Source: Beverwykella pulmonaria (Eukaryota > Ascomycota > Dothideomycetes > Pleosporales > Melanommataceae). From it: 64,000 nucleotides of DNA. Both the position numbers and the translations under genes were made by a program. Within the stretch, counting starts at the first letter, position 1. Each line of letters begins with the position of its first letter. The notes below the pieces were generated by a model that saw nothing but the letters and a program-made list of their open reading frames with translations, had not been told where the DNA came from and did not search any database. This document shows, one piece after another, positions 22,439-34,282 of this stretch. The stretch lies in assembly GCA_001599595.1 (NCBI GenBank), contig BCHH01000001.1, positions 434,001 to 498,000 of the forward strand, given 5' to 3'.

Positions 22439-24340
22439 GATATCCCCATATGTGCTTATTGATTACAACAATTCCGAATCCCGAAGCCTGTGTTTTTCAC
22501 GGATCTCCACGTGGGTATCGGCAATCTTTGTACTGGCAAGGATATAAATTACCCAGGATATGACCACACCCAAAACTAAGAAAATACGTGCATAAACACG
22601 AGTGAGCTGAAAATTTTAACATATAAATCAAGATACTACTGTCGAGTAAGATGGGCCTGGATGATAGAGCCCCTTGAACTGCCCGTATTAAAATGAGTCC
22701 GCGCCTTGATGTTTCGAAGGATGAAATAAACAGAAATTAGCAGCTCATAACAACGAGTATCACCGCAATAATCAAGACTGTCAGCGATCGAGTAATTCGA
22801 GCGTATGTTCATATCACCTCCATGTAACTATCCGAATCCTTGTTTAATCCTCCTTGGCTACTATCTATGATCGATTTCTCGGATTGGCTTGCATTTACCA
22901 ACTACCGCTATACTCGCTTATAAAACCCGAGATCAAAGCCGTTGACCTTAAAAGCTTCCTTGAGCATCCTCACTCGTAACTTACTCTACTCTTCAATTTG
23001 TCACGTGGATGCCACTAACTAATCAGCCGGCTTAAAAGGCAAGGCCTTCCTATAGATTTCCATTTTCTTTAAAAGGTGCATTAGTATAGAGTGCAATGGA
23101 GTTAGCGTCTGAGTTTGTAAGCTTTTAAGCAGCGCTGCGTGTATTTAGGTTATCTGAATGCTGTAATTAGCAAATTGTAACAGAAGAAGGTTTTGTGTCG
23201 CACTAATAGAGTTGAGAGTAGGTTTTGGGGTAGATGGGAGTGTATTGTAAGAGAGACGAATCGCCATGTTGGCAGCGGGGGAACACTTATAGACTAAATC
23301 ACATGACACATGAGCCATATTGCCACCGTACAGTTGTAGTGATTTTTTTTTTTTGGAGAGATGGAAACACGCCAGATCAGGCCTCCCAGTTCTGGAGGGC
23401 TGACTGGATTGGGGTCATTTGCTCGACAATTTCAGTCTCTCCTGAACCCTAATGTAGCAAGTAACGATCTTCAGCAAGAGTTATGTAGTTGTGCAACTAG
23501 CTCATACACGTGCAGTTCTCTCGAGACGGCGCTGGGGAACAGTAGCGTTGTGGCTGAAGCGCGGCACATCAGCTAGCGAAAGCCATGATAGGTTTCTTGC
23601 AGCATTTCACCGTCAACACCACTCGCCAGCGCAGCGTTTCATCGCCCAGAGTAATACTACGACAACCTTCAGATCGACGATTCTCTATGGACTGGAGCCA
23701 TTACTATTGCTTCTTCTCGTCTCATGTCTGACCAGTCGACGCAGCTGAACTTGTGTGACATCTTTTCGATGTGCACTAGAGCCGATCCCGAGGCCCCCCT
23801 TTGCCGGATCCAATGACGCACTCTTTAGGCTATGCAGTTTCTTTTGCTGATCATTTCTAGACCTGAAACACCTTACCTGAGCCAATCAGTACTTTCCATC
23901 GAGTGCAATATGCTGATAGGTCCAAGGAGAATACAAACTACCAATTTGTCTTATTGCCTTCTGCTAAGTACTTTGTAACTTAAAAGTTTGGATTGAACCG
24001 CCAGCACTCCTGAAACTGCAGCAAGGCTTTTAGCCAAAATTTTGAAGGAGATGGTATCTTCTTATGGTGGACTCTTGCTATATCAGTCAGAAAATTCACA
24101 GGCTGCTTCGGTAGGATGTTAGAGTGCTCGACAGCATGGGCGGTCCCGAACTTAACAATTGATGCATTTGATCTCACCACCCCAGGTTATACACAAACTG
24201 GCATTAGTAACCGACAAAACGCCTGATCTACTCCGGACAGGCGTTGCCCTTGTTCAAATGAATTTATATCTACTCGGGCCCTGACCAATCACAGCCAAAT
24301 CCCCGTACTGTAATACCATAGATCTACACCCGTCCTATAC
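22439..24340. other. Intergenic region, nothing recognised
   Basis: Nearly 2 kb without a supportable gene. A T-run lies at about 23345. A short minus-strand frame at 23980-24180 has protein-like composition but no family or start context. Confidence 0.4.
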
Positions 24341-25951
24341 CTAGGTCCATGCAGGATAACCATCCCAAGAGGTCGGAAAGGCAGTTGCTGACTCAGTAAA
24401 CGTTTCCGGATCCGTCAATGCTTCGTCATCAGCTTCGTCATTCCAGTGCTCGAGCATCTCCCCACCATGATCTGCACGACCGATGTCTTGGAACAGCTCA
24501 TGAACAGAAGGACTGGGTCGCCAGCGTCCCACTTTCCACCACAGCTGTCTCGAGGCGCTGAAGTTGTTCTTGGGAGAGTAAATCGTAGCAAATTCTCCAG
24601 GTCTGGCATAAGCGATGCCCCACGCGGCCCCACTAGCAAGTGGTGACCAGAGTGTGAAGGCTCTCAGTGCAGGCATGTTGCCGGCCGCTTTAGCGAATGC
24701 TTCGAGGAATGGATGCATCATTTCCTCGTTCGGGACTCGACGGATGTAATCGGGAATATCTATGGCGAACAGGATTTCTTTGAAATGCCAGTCCGCGTCG
24801 CGAGGGTCGCTGGAGTCGAGCGGTGGATACATATCGTCGGTAACGGCATAGCCTACATCATCCGCTCCTGTTCCATCGACACTGCGGAAATACCATGACC
24901 CCGAGGGTGCCATCGGATGGAACATGATATTCAGAAACTTGAGATTGGGGAAGGATGTAACTGCACCATCTTGGGCTGGCCAGAAGAGAGATGAATCGGC
25001 CTTAAGGCGCAAGTCTAAATGCCGGAGATTCGAAGCTAAGGTGCGTAGACTGCTGCTGAAAAGATCATGCGTTGCCGGAGCAACAAGGTTTGGTCCTCCT
25101 CCTTCTTCAGCGAGCAAGTGCTCCCCCAGATCATTGAGGAAGTCAAGCTGCACATTAAGCAGTGCTGTCAACCGCACCTCGTCCAATGCCTTCGCAAACG
25201 CAACTCTTGAGTCCCTCGCACAAGCTTCAAAGTCGTGCTCGAAATGCCTCCGCGCAGGATCTGCATCAGGAACTCTCCATTCCCCTATCCCAAGTCGACT
25301 TCCTAGATACTCTAGGGCAGGCAGTCTGCTTGCCACGGTGACTAGTACGCGTCTGTCTAGGCGGGATATAGCGCAATGGTCCCCATCCCTCCTAGTGAAT
25401 ACTTCAGGATTGCAGATACTTAGACCGCGAACAGAACGTAATTCGGGGAGATCCTCGGGACGTAGAAGATGGAGGCGCCACGCTGAGCTTACGCGGTGTC
25501 TGCAGAACGACGGGTCAACCCATTGTACCGGCGTAAGGATTGTGAGATGAATTTTGCCTGAATGATGAGCGAGGTTGGCTTCGTTTTCCACTTTTTTGAT
25601 GGTTTCGAACATGCGCTGAACTTGCGCCGTGAACAGCTCATCCTTCGCTAACAGTTCGGCGCGAGACTCGCGACAGGGTAATTCGTCAGGGTCGGCATCC
25701 CAAGGTTGCAGCTTGGGGAAGTCGGTATGGAGCTCGATGTAGCGAAGGTAGCGCAGACGCCGACCGCTGTAGGTTGAGAGAAACACTTTGCTGTCAACGT
25801 CGTTATTCTCGAAGGTGAATTTGGTGAATGCGCCCGAGTAGCGCTCGGCGGCAGCCTGAAATGGTGGTGATAAAAAGAGCGTGCGCTTGAGGTCGTCATG
25901 TTCGAGGAAGGAACTGATCCGATCGATCAGTTCTGATGGCAAGTCGTTCAT
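24341..25951 (-). CDS. F-box protein
   Basis: A single uninterrupted exon of 536 residues. The first 42 residues are an F-box: LPSELIDRISSFL, then DDLKRTLFLSPPFQ, which binds Skp1 in SCF ubiquitin ligases. The remainder contains leucine-spaced segments (LRSVRGLSICNPE, LRHLDLRLKADSSL, FPNLKFLNIMFHP) typical of fungal F-box proteins with loose leucine-rich substrate-binding repeats, ending in a Trp- and acid-rich tail. No known substrate can be assigned. It has its own promoter and no apparent operon-like partner. Confidence 0.82.
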   Translation of the reverse strand: MNDLPSELIDRISSFLEHDDLKRTLFLSPPFQAAAERYSGAFTKFTFENNDVDSKVFLSTYSGRRLRYLRYIELHTDFPKLQPWDADPDELPCRESRAELLAKDELFTAQVQRMFETIKKVENEANLAHHSGKIHLTILTPVQWVDPSFCRHRVSSAWRLHLLRPEDLPELRSVRGLSICNPEVFTRRDGDHCAISRLDRRVLVTVASRLPALEYLGSRLGIGEWRVPDADPARRHFEHDFEACARDSRVAFAKALDEVRLTALLNVQLDFLNDLGEHLLAEEGGGPNLVAPATHDLFSSSLRTLASNLRHLDLRLKADSSLFWPAQDGAVTSFPNLKFLNIMFHPMAPSGSWYFRSVDGTGADDVGYAVTDDMYPPLDSSDPRDADWHFKEILFAIDIPDYIRRVPNEEMMHPFLEAFAKAAGNMPALRAFTLWSPLASGAAWGIAYARPGEFATIYSPKNNFSASRQLWWKVGRWRPSPSVHELFQDIGRADHGGEMLEHWNDEADDEALTDPETFTESATAFPTSWDGYPAWT

Positions 25952-26469
25952 TATAAAGTTCTTAGGTTGAAGGGCAAGTCTAGTGGGTAGAATTGGTAGA
26001 GATTGGTGCTAACATGGTATGAGAAGAAGCAACGTCGCTTGTAATTATTCGAAAGCAGTGGTGAGGCACAACAAGCCGTAATCCCTGAACTGGTTAGAGC
26101 GGACCGCAGCGTTTTGGCACGTGATATTTGCCTCTACCTAGGTTAATATCCGAAGACCCTTAACATCGGTTTTGTCAACCAGTATAAGCAGACGAGCCAC
26201 AAGCGAGCTCGGAAAGTGACGTCATGATTAGTTGCATGAGGTGATCGGGGCCAATTTCTACAGTATGCGTTTAAAGAGACAAGAGTACAAGAATATTGAC
26301 AAGAGTCACGTATTAGTCTAGTGACCTCCTTGTTCAGCGCTTTTAACTTGCAATGATAATTGAAATCATGTGCGTATTTCTTATCTATCTTGTGGGTTTG
26401 CTGCAATTTTTCTCTCTCTGCTTGTTAATCCTTTTCCTGGAGTCCATTTTCAACTATAACCTGCCTCTA
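25952..26469. other. Intergenic region, nothing recognised
   Basis: Includes the promoter side of the F-box gene. No other structure seen. Confidence 0.4.
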
Positions 26470-27096
26470 CTAGGCGGTTAGTTTAGAAGTGCCAGAGGCC
26501 CCTTTACTGTAATCAGGTAGTGGGGTGGCGGAAAGAGACCATATCAGCCGCCGTGATTTAGGCCCTCTGATGGAATTGGGCGGCAGTGGTAGTAGTGCGT
26601 TGTAGACCTCTTCTATGTTATAGCGGGAGAGGAACTCATTGTTATTCGCTGGCGGCTTCGCGCCCGAGAAATAGGTAGGGTGGCTGTTGTTGAAGTCAAT
26701 AGCAGGATCTTCCAAACCGTAGCCAGTGCCAGATTCTCTGGGCGCGATGGGGTGCAGCAGCGGTGGCAGAAGCACAACTTCTTTGACTAGACTGTCAACG
26801 GAGGCCAGACTGTCAACGGAAGCCAGACTGTCAACGGAGGACAGACTGTCAACGGAGGGGTATGAGTGACGTTAGAAAGGCGCCGCGTCCTTGACTTTGG
26901 ACCATAACCTAAAGCTAAAAATGCTCCTCTTCTTTGTAGATTCCTCCTTTTCAGCTTTAATTGAAAGATGATCCACGTCCGCCCAGGATGGTAGACGTTT
27001 TGATGGCGATGGGAATATATAGGCATGCGTGTGCAATAAGTGGTGAGAATTGGGCTGGCTACTAGCTATACCAGGCGTTTGAACTGGGATTTCCAT
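26470..27096 (-). pseudogene. 209-codon frame with one in-frame stop and VDSLAS repeats
   Basis: From the ATG at 27096 one frame runs to the stop at 26470, interrupted only by TAA at codon 75 (26874-26872). Both halves share the frame and have strong coding character: LPSWADVDHLSIKAEKEE before the stop, then four copies of Ser-Val-Asp-Ser-Leu-Ala/Ser, then LLHPIAPRESGTGYGLEDP and KSRRLIWSLSATPLPDYS. CAA to TAA by one C-to-T change would explain the stop. An intron hypothesis (donor GTCAAG, branch CTAAC) gives the wrong phase. Family not recognised. The gene may be dead, read through, or misread. Confidence 0.5.
26792..26857 (-). repeat. 18-bp tandem repeat coding for VDSLAS
   Basis: About 3.7 units of an 18-bp repeat (CTGTCAACGGAGGCCAGA on the plus strand) with single-base variation. 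The unit length is a multiple of three and keeps the minus-strand frame. Confidence 0.85.
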
Positions 27097-28339
27097 AGTT
27101 AAAGACAGATAAGTATTTTCTACAAAAGTTGTTTGCTAATCCCCAATTCATCTTCTAGTAACAGAGCGTAATTAGAGCTAGCCTTGTTGACCTTGGGTGA
27201 CTCCACTTAGCTGTACCCCTTGCTCGTGCTTGTAGTCAGGTTAGCAGCGGGGGCGGACCAATAATGGAATGACGACGTGTGGTTGACAGGATGAAAAGGG
27301 CCTGCTGTGGGTGGAGAGAGAAGTGAGATTGTTGCAGAAGGGGCAAAAGGTGAGCGTCTCGGTGGTGAGCACGATCCCTCAGCTACACGTGAGTTGCGCC
27401 CCATCAGCCCACTTCTGGCCTCGGGCATCTCCACGCCAACTGTCCTCCTGCTCCCTGGGCTTCTAGATGCCAGCGTGGAGGCTGCGGAGCAAAGATGTTA
27501 CGTTAATGCGAGTGTGAGCAAGCATAATGTGGAAAGCGAGGACAAGCATTTGCTTTAAGAGGAAAAATAAACAATTGTAGGGGGGTCCTGCAATGTGCTT
27601 GAGTTGATATGCATAGGTGCGGCTTAGAGCAAGGATATTGGAAATGCGGTGCTTGTGCGCACGGCGCGAAGCCCTCTCCACTAGTTGAATTCATCAAGCC
27701 AATATTATTAACTCTTCGGGCTACAGCATTTGTTTAGGACTCCATTGATACATGATATGGAGACCTGCGGTGCCCTAAAGAAGCATTAACAACTTAGTAG
27801 GAACCTGAGGACCGCGAGGCAAAGAGCAAACAATCCAACCCTATTCTTACTTCTAGCAAGAGGATAAGACATTGTAGGCTTCAGCAGTCCCTAAGAGCGG
27901 AGGCATATTTGCTATGTTTGCTTGGTAAATTTTGAATTGGAATTAAGGGCGGTGGAAGGAGGCTGAAGACCTAGAGGTGCAAGTGAAGGAGACGACTAAA
28001 TTAACTAATGTGCCAAGAGCCCAATTGAACTGAAAAAATGATTGATTAAGAGTTAACTACTCTGGTGCGTGCTTGGGAGCGCGAGCAGTTTCTTGCCAGA
28101 TCTCTTGTAGCTATGCTAAAGGGTGGCGCGTTCTGCGATTTACCTCTACCTAATTGTGTACGCGATCCCAGGTCCAACGCCATTAAGTCATCCGTATAGG
28201 AAATATAGGTCGATTCCACGGCCTCATCTACAAACTCCTACAGCTTCTACGAAGCCCCTAGCAAAGGGCAATAAGCGTGGGATTAGCAAGAGTCTGAGGC
28301 GAGATGTCCGCACATCTACAACCATTTTATATGTAGCTG
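27097..28339. other. Intergenic region, nothing recognised
   Basis: Contains the 3' side of the RBR gene and short spurious frames. No gene is supported. Confidence 0.35.
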
Positions 28340-30959
28340 TCATCGTCTTCTCCTTCTAAGCGCCTCCTGCAGGTTCGTCCCGCTAACCTGCGTCGGCATC
28401 AAATCGCTGTCACGAAAGAAGCATCCCGCATTATGAGCCTGCTTCACATACGTGCCCGGCTGGGGATTAATCCTGCTCCAGTCCGCAAGGCACTCCCAGC
28501 AGAACTCGTGGCGGCACTGCGTACCTAAAGAGAACCACCCTTATTAGCAGAACACGGAAAAGCCACGGACTGACGCTATTGTCCGGGCATTGCTGAAAAA
28601 CTCACACGTCATGTGGAAACAGGCATTCCCCTTCTCAATGTTGACGCCGCAATTTGCGCCGGGACAGTTCTTGCTGTTGGTCTGCATCCAGTCGCGTGTC
28701 TGCTGGTACTCTGGATCGCCATGCTGCTGCAGCGAGTCGTACTGGTCGCACGACTGGCCTGTGTGCCACGGTATCTGGTGTGTGAAGCACATTTCAAAGT
28801 CGCATTCGGAACAGACTATGTGCGGATTGGGATATTCGTCTTGCTCGTAGATCATGCCGTTGTCGCACCCTGCACGTAGGCAGGCCCTGAAGTTGGGATC
28901 CGAGGAGAGGTGCGAGAGTAGTAGGTACTTGTCGTATCTGTGGGGGATGTAAGTTGGGTGCACAGGGTGGGGGAGAGAGAGAGGGTGAAGGTACCTTTGG
29001 ATTGTGCCTTCCGAGGCTAAGCAGCGGATCTCATTTTCTGATAGGACACGCTCGCACACAGGACAAGTGAGGCGGCCGCTGGAGTTCCGGCCGTGTTGGT
29101 CAAGCCGGGATTCCAGATGCTGGGCCACGCATTTCTTGCAGACATTCATGTCGTGGTCGCAATGTAGCATATCCCTCGTTGGGAAGTAGACAACCTGAGA
29201 CATCCATGGGCCATGGTATCCTTCGCAAACGTTCCTCCAGTGCTCCTCATCCAAGAAGAAGATCTCATCGAAGGATTCAATGCATATCATGCAGTCCTTA
29301 GGCGTCGCCGAGTGCTTGAAAAACTTTGTGAAAATGGGGATTCTCAGATCGTCTCGGTCGAGGCTGCCCATAAGAACGTTACCTACATCGAATGGTTCCA
29401 CTGGGCTATTGTCATTGGTATATGGGACGTCGAACGGGTTGGTGACAACGTTTAAGGCAACAAGCTGTTGATGCAGTCCGGTGGATGCCGAGATGGCCTC
29501 CAGGCTCGGTCGCGGTTCAACTCGCGCCAGTGCTTCTCGGAAGGCAAGTGCACGGTGGAACCTATAACATCGATGTCAGCATCGCCAAAGATACGAGGTG
29601 ACACTCAAGCAAAGCTTACATTGCCTTGAGGAGAGCGACATCTTTATCAGCAAAATCATGCAGCATTTCCCCCAAGTCTTCTACTCCTCGTATCGCAAGT
29701 GCTTCTCCACATTCTGCTAGGCATTGGAGCCACTGCTCAACATCCAGGTTGTACCACCAATCCTGTGCAATGGACCCTTTCAGCTTCTCCTTCAGACACT
29801 CTTTACAGATTGGTGGAGGACGACACCAAGAATGCCGGAACGATCTCGGGAATTCGGATAGATTCGAGTTTCGATTCCTTTCGCTATAGGTCCCAATTAT
29901 CTTGGGTTGCTTGCATTGCTCGCAGTGCATGATCTCACTTTGTCGGACCACATCGTGGCCAGGCGTGCCGGGACTAACACTTTCGACGAAGGTAGCAAAA
30001 CCTTGTTCTGTGAGTGATATATCGAGATGTTCTCCAGTGAGATCTTCAGCCCGATGATTTCGATGGAAGCGAGAGTCGCGGACGTCCTCTTCTCGTCGTC
30101 GACGAAAGCTTCTAGCAACCAGCATCGGAAAGAGCACCTGTCGTGGTGTAGGATCTGGACCCCACACAGACCGTAGTTGCGCCAGCCGCCTTTTCTCCTG
30201 CGTTAGTTTCGCGGCGGTATCTCTGGATGCAGACTCCCACCGATCACGCTCCTCTTGCTTCTGGAGGATACTCTTCTCCAAAGTATGTATTTGCGCCCTT
30301 AAAACCATCTTTTCGCCGTTGAGCCTTGCTTCCAGCTCTTTTTTCTCGCGGGCCCATCTGGGCTCTTCTTGGATAGTGCGGCGGGTTTCTTCGCTCAGCG
30401 GCTGCAGTGCTAATGAAAGTTGCTGCTTCAGATCACGAATCTCCCTTTCCTGCCTTTCAAACCCGACTCTGATTTCTCTATTAGAGTTATACAACTCTCG
30501 GGAGTCATTCTGAAGTGCCGTGTGCTCCCTTTCCAGTGCCGTGTGCTCCCTTTCCAGTGCTATGTGCTCCCTTTCCAGCGCCGTGTGCTCCATTTGCAGT
30601 GCCAACATCTCCCTTCGCGTACTCGTGAGCTGATTCGACGCCGACCGCAATTCTCTTTTGGCTTCATCCGCCAAGGTACCCTGTTCAAATACATGATTTA
30701 TCGGCGTGCGGGTCCCGTCGCGACCGGAAGCTAACTGCGTGCGGAGTTCTAAGAGTTGCTGAGCCGCCTGCGAGTTCACCCTTTCGAGTCTGGAGACTTC
30801 ATCCCGAAGGCTATCCTGGGTGGCGGCGGCGATAGCGCGGTCGGTGTCCACGTCATTTTCGACAATTGTTTCGACGATTGTGGTTGGAACGGTTGATGCT
30901 CTGATATTGGGACGCTCTTCGTGCTTGAAGATCTTTGACATGCGCTTCCCGAGCCCCAT
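28340..30959 (-). CDS. RBR (RING-IBR-RING) E3 ubiquitin ligase with N-terminal coiled coil
   Basis: Four exons (30959-29620, 29561-28995, 28937-28606, 28524-28340) join in frame to 807 residues. Residues about 45-250 are a long Glu/Arg/Leu coiled coil, including a local heptad-like repeat (LEREHTALEREHTALEREH). RING1 starts at Cys537 with CMICIE; IBR has CLRAGCDNGMIYE and VCSECDFEMCF; RING2 has NCPGANCGVNIEKGNACFHM. The catalytic cysteine expected in RING2 is Cys742, just before FHM, and is present. RBR ligases take ubiquitin from an E2 onto this cysteine before transfer to substrate. The tail HEFCWECLADW closes RING2. The coiled coil probably gives dimerisation or partner binding. Fungal RBR proteins with this layout are common but poorly studied. 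Confidence 0.87.
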
Positions 30960-32299
30960 GATGGCGCATACTTCGAAATGAGGCGGGGGTGTCCTGAAGA
31001 AAGGGAGGAGCCACCAATTTTATCGACTCGCTGGCTGTGGAGCGAGTGACATGCCACAGTCGGCTATGAGGCTGAAACTTCGCTATCCCCAAGAAATGAG
31101 GCTATTGCGCTTTCCCGTATGCGTGGAATGTCTATCAAGTGATCCTGAGGTGGCTGCCCAATACTCTCGCGACACACCTCTTCAGGTAGCGAAATAGTCC
31201 ATGGTGTGTGTGTTTGGAGGACCTCGGGGGAATCAGCCTTGCGAGACAGAAGAAGTGTCAAAAAGAAAGCAGATCTCAAAAGTCGAAGCTTGCTCAGCCT
31301 TTGTGCAACATACAATACGAATATGCCAAAATAGCTATAGCATTGGTGCTTCTTCAACTGAGTTTGTGGCCTTGGATTGCGCAGTCTCTGTTAGAGAGGC
31401 AGCGGAGAGCTCCCACCTTTGCGATCGACCGAGCGACCGTGCAGAATCCCCTGATGACTTGTTACTATATCAAGTTACTTACTCAACGGGTAATTGGGCC
31501 ACCTTTTGCAAGACACTTGCGGCTGCCAAGGATTGCCAAGACCAGAAGTTCAAGCCATTTCAGCCTCAGCAGAGAGGATGTGGCTTATTTTAGCAAAAGG
31601 ACGACATGGAGCTAGGGGCCTGTTCGGTTCCGGTTCAGCTCTAGATCAAATGGGGCCCACTATTTTCGACAGGGGGTGGCGTCACGAGTGAGAAGCGGAA
31701 GTCAACTGTCTGATGTAAAGTGTGTATAAAGAGTGTGAAAGCCGTGAAGAGCTGACTGCTCGCACGACGACTATATATAGAATAGGACATACGTGACAGG
31801 TAGTTACATCATAATAACAATATGGTTCAGAACTTCAGACCAAGCGGACTCGACCCACTACCAGTCACGTGAATAAGCTACTTGTGATGACGGGCTCGAT
31901 CTTCACTTTCGTGGATGCATGCGATGCAATTGATAGAATAGGTTGGCTCTATTTCATGGTGCACTAAGATGGAGAGCGAAGAGGTTATCAGGGGGATCGA
32001 TCCTAAATACAGCAGGGCATGCTCTGAGCGCTGCGCTATACCGTGAATGGTATATGTACATAGCAAAATCCAACAAACACATGCGCACCCACGAATAATA
32101 ACATACCAACACAGAGCAAGGTTTAAAGCTATAAGATCCTACAGCATCCTTTTATTTGCAATGCGCAGCAGATAGTTAAAGGGCAAAGGGACAAAAAAAT
32201 TTAGCCCTATTAGAACCACAGGATCAACCACCTGCCCCTGTCCGGGAAGAGAAATATGACTGGGACGTTTCTCCCAGGACACAAATCCGGGGACGTCTC
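30960..32299. other. Intergenic region, nothing recognised
   Basis: Two overlapping plus-strand frames at 31201-31615 have no recognisable family. Near 32230-32330 two similar 22-bp segments (GGGAGAGAAATTTGACTGGG type) form a local duplication next to the LINE relic. Confidence 0.35.
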
Positions 32300-32591
32300 A
32301 CCGGGGAGAGAAATTTGACTGGGACTGTCAAACATCATCTCACATTCCTTTCTCATCCTCTGCCGGATCGTAGGTTTTGTGGTTGCTGTCAGGATCCGGG
32401 GTGAGTCTGGCTCAGGTGGTGGCCCCCGTCTGGAGTTTTGGCCAGTAGCTTCTTTGGCTGCTTGGTCGGCAAAGTCGTTACCGATTATGTGCTCGTGTGC
32501 TGGGATCCATCGGATCTGGACCTCCCATCCTCAATGTCGGAGATCGTCGAGCACTTGACTGGGATGCAGTTTTGCCTGAGAGCTATTCCCT
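32300..32591 (-). mobile_element. Non-LTR retrotransposon relic (RNase H domain)
   Basis: One minus-strand frame encodes [20 protein letters not shown] and then [10 protein letters not shown], the H-x-x-x-x-G-N-x-x-A-D core of the RNase H domain that fungal Tad/LINE-type elements carry at the end of ORF2. A single TGA just before GWEV interrupts it; CGA is the likely ancestor. Only this 290-bp piece is readable. The upstream reverse transcriptase is not visible. Confidence 0.6.
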
Positions 32592-33207
32592 AGTACGAAG
32601 TTTTAAGAAACTGCTCAATCGCGCCCACATAATTTTAATCCGGTAGAATATCTTAATGCTGGGTATACTTAAGGTATCATTTGGTTTTCCGAGTAGATTT
32701 TACAGTTCTACCTGAATTAGAAAATGCAGGTCTTGTGCGTTAGGCCGAGCTAAGACCTTAGCACCCACATCTTTTTATCTATTGTGCCACCTTCCCTTAA
32801 CTGTATCTAGGGTCATCTGCAGATATATTAAAGTAGTTATGGAGCTTCTACAAAGAATAATATGTTCCCTCGTTCTCACGGGAGTAAAGGACTGCAGCGC
32901 GTTGTAGTGTTTCGAGCTAGCCCCGCTGATGCGTGTCGACGGGCGCAACAACGGGTGGAGGCGCGCCAACTTGCTCCTTCTTTAAGCAGTTACATTTAGT
33001 TGATATAAGAAAGCAATATTGGATCACAAGAAGACCAAAAAAAGGGTGTATATTGATTGATTGTGGGGTTGTGTTGATGGGTTCGTACATCTGGGGTGCA
33101 GCCAAGAATCGCTTATTTTCCCAAGATTTGCTTCGTACCAGAGCATGCATATAAAGCATGATCCTCCCCTAGTTGTTTTGATCCTCTCCACCATCCCTAC
33201 AGCAGCC

Positions 33208-34182
33208 ATGAACAACCCAATAAGACCACCTTTCCGCACCGACATCCCAGAGCCTACATTATCGAGCCCACCAACTGAGCAACTGACCGACGAAGGGATT
33301 TACATTCCCCCTAATATCAGGCCTTACATTAACTTAAATAAGAACTCTGATATGTCAGAAATGTTCCAGATCACAATACTGCACGATGCATTCCGTGTAA
33401 GGCGGTGGACGCTCCCATCCTGGGGCTGGATTGGCATTCGCACTTACTATGGACACAGCGATGCGGAGTGGGAGACGTTTCGGAGGAAGATTGTGGGCGC
33501 GTATTATGTGCTCGAGATTGATGAGGGAGAGAAGTTTCGGATCCTGTGGATTGAAGATAAGGAGAAGTTGGACGGTGCTGCTGAGAAGCGCACAAGGGAG
33601 TGGGTTTCTCTTTTTCTTTGAGTTGGTGGCCAAAGGTTATTTGGGAACTTATTCCCATTTATTTTCTTCATTCATGTTTTTTTATTCGCTAATCATACGC
33701 GATTCAGGGCGTTCAAAGACTGGTTTCTGGACCACAGCGATCCCCCAGATGGCTACCACTCCATGATCCCTACCATCAAGAATGTCTGGTCGGGCTACGA
33801 GACGCTTGTTTGCCTCATCGCTGATAGAGAAACAATAGACTCTGTTCTCGCCGACACTTCCGACACGCTCGATGAAACGGCCTTCATCAAGCTGCTCGAT
33901 CGCACTTACGACGAGGACGACATGCGAAAATGGGCACCGAAACTAGTCGGGCGCTACACGGGATCTTTCAAGGTATCGCCAAACTACTTACCTTCTCTGG
34001 ATGGCATTTTCAACGAGGATGACAGCTATGGACAGCCTGGCAGTCCGTCGACTTGGTACTTGAGAGCTGCAAAGACACAAGACGGTGTGTTTCGGAGACA
34101 GAACAAGGCGCTGGTGGATGTGGACTTTGGAAAAGATCCTATTAGTTTGGTCGAAGAAAGCAGCGGGGAAGATACAGAATAA
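33208..34182 (+). CDS. Conserved-looking fungal protein of unknown function (288 aa)
   Basis: Two exons (33208-33599, 33708-34182) join in frame through a GTGGGT donor and a TTCAG acceptor. The start ATG lies in good context after a CT-rich leader. The N-terminal 50 residues are Pro-rich. The core has WTLPSWGWIGIRTYYGHSD, a frequent pattern in uncharacterised fungal proteins, then an acidic helix-rich segment and near the end WAPKLVGRYTGSFKVSPNYL. No signal peptide, membrane segment or catalytic motif is visible. I do not assign a function. Confidence 0.72.
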
Positions 34183-34282
34183 AACGAGGGTGGCGCTAAT
34201 GATGACCAGGACGAACTGTAATTACAATTTAAGTCTAGAATTTATCTCCATTCTCTCGCGTGTCGTTCCCACTTCGAACTCT

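Noticed and set aside
31201..31615. Two overlapping plus-strand frames of about 130 residues
   Set aside because: Compositionally unremarkable and in conflict with each other; no family.
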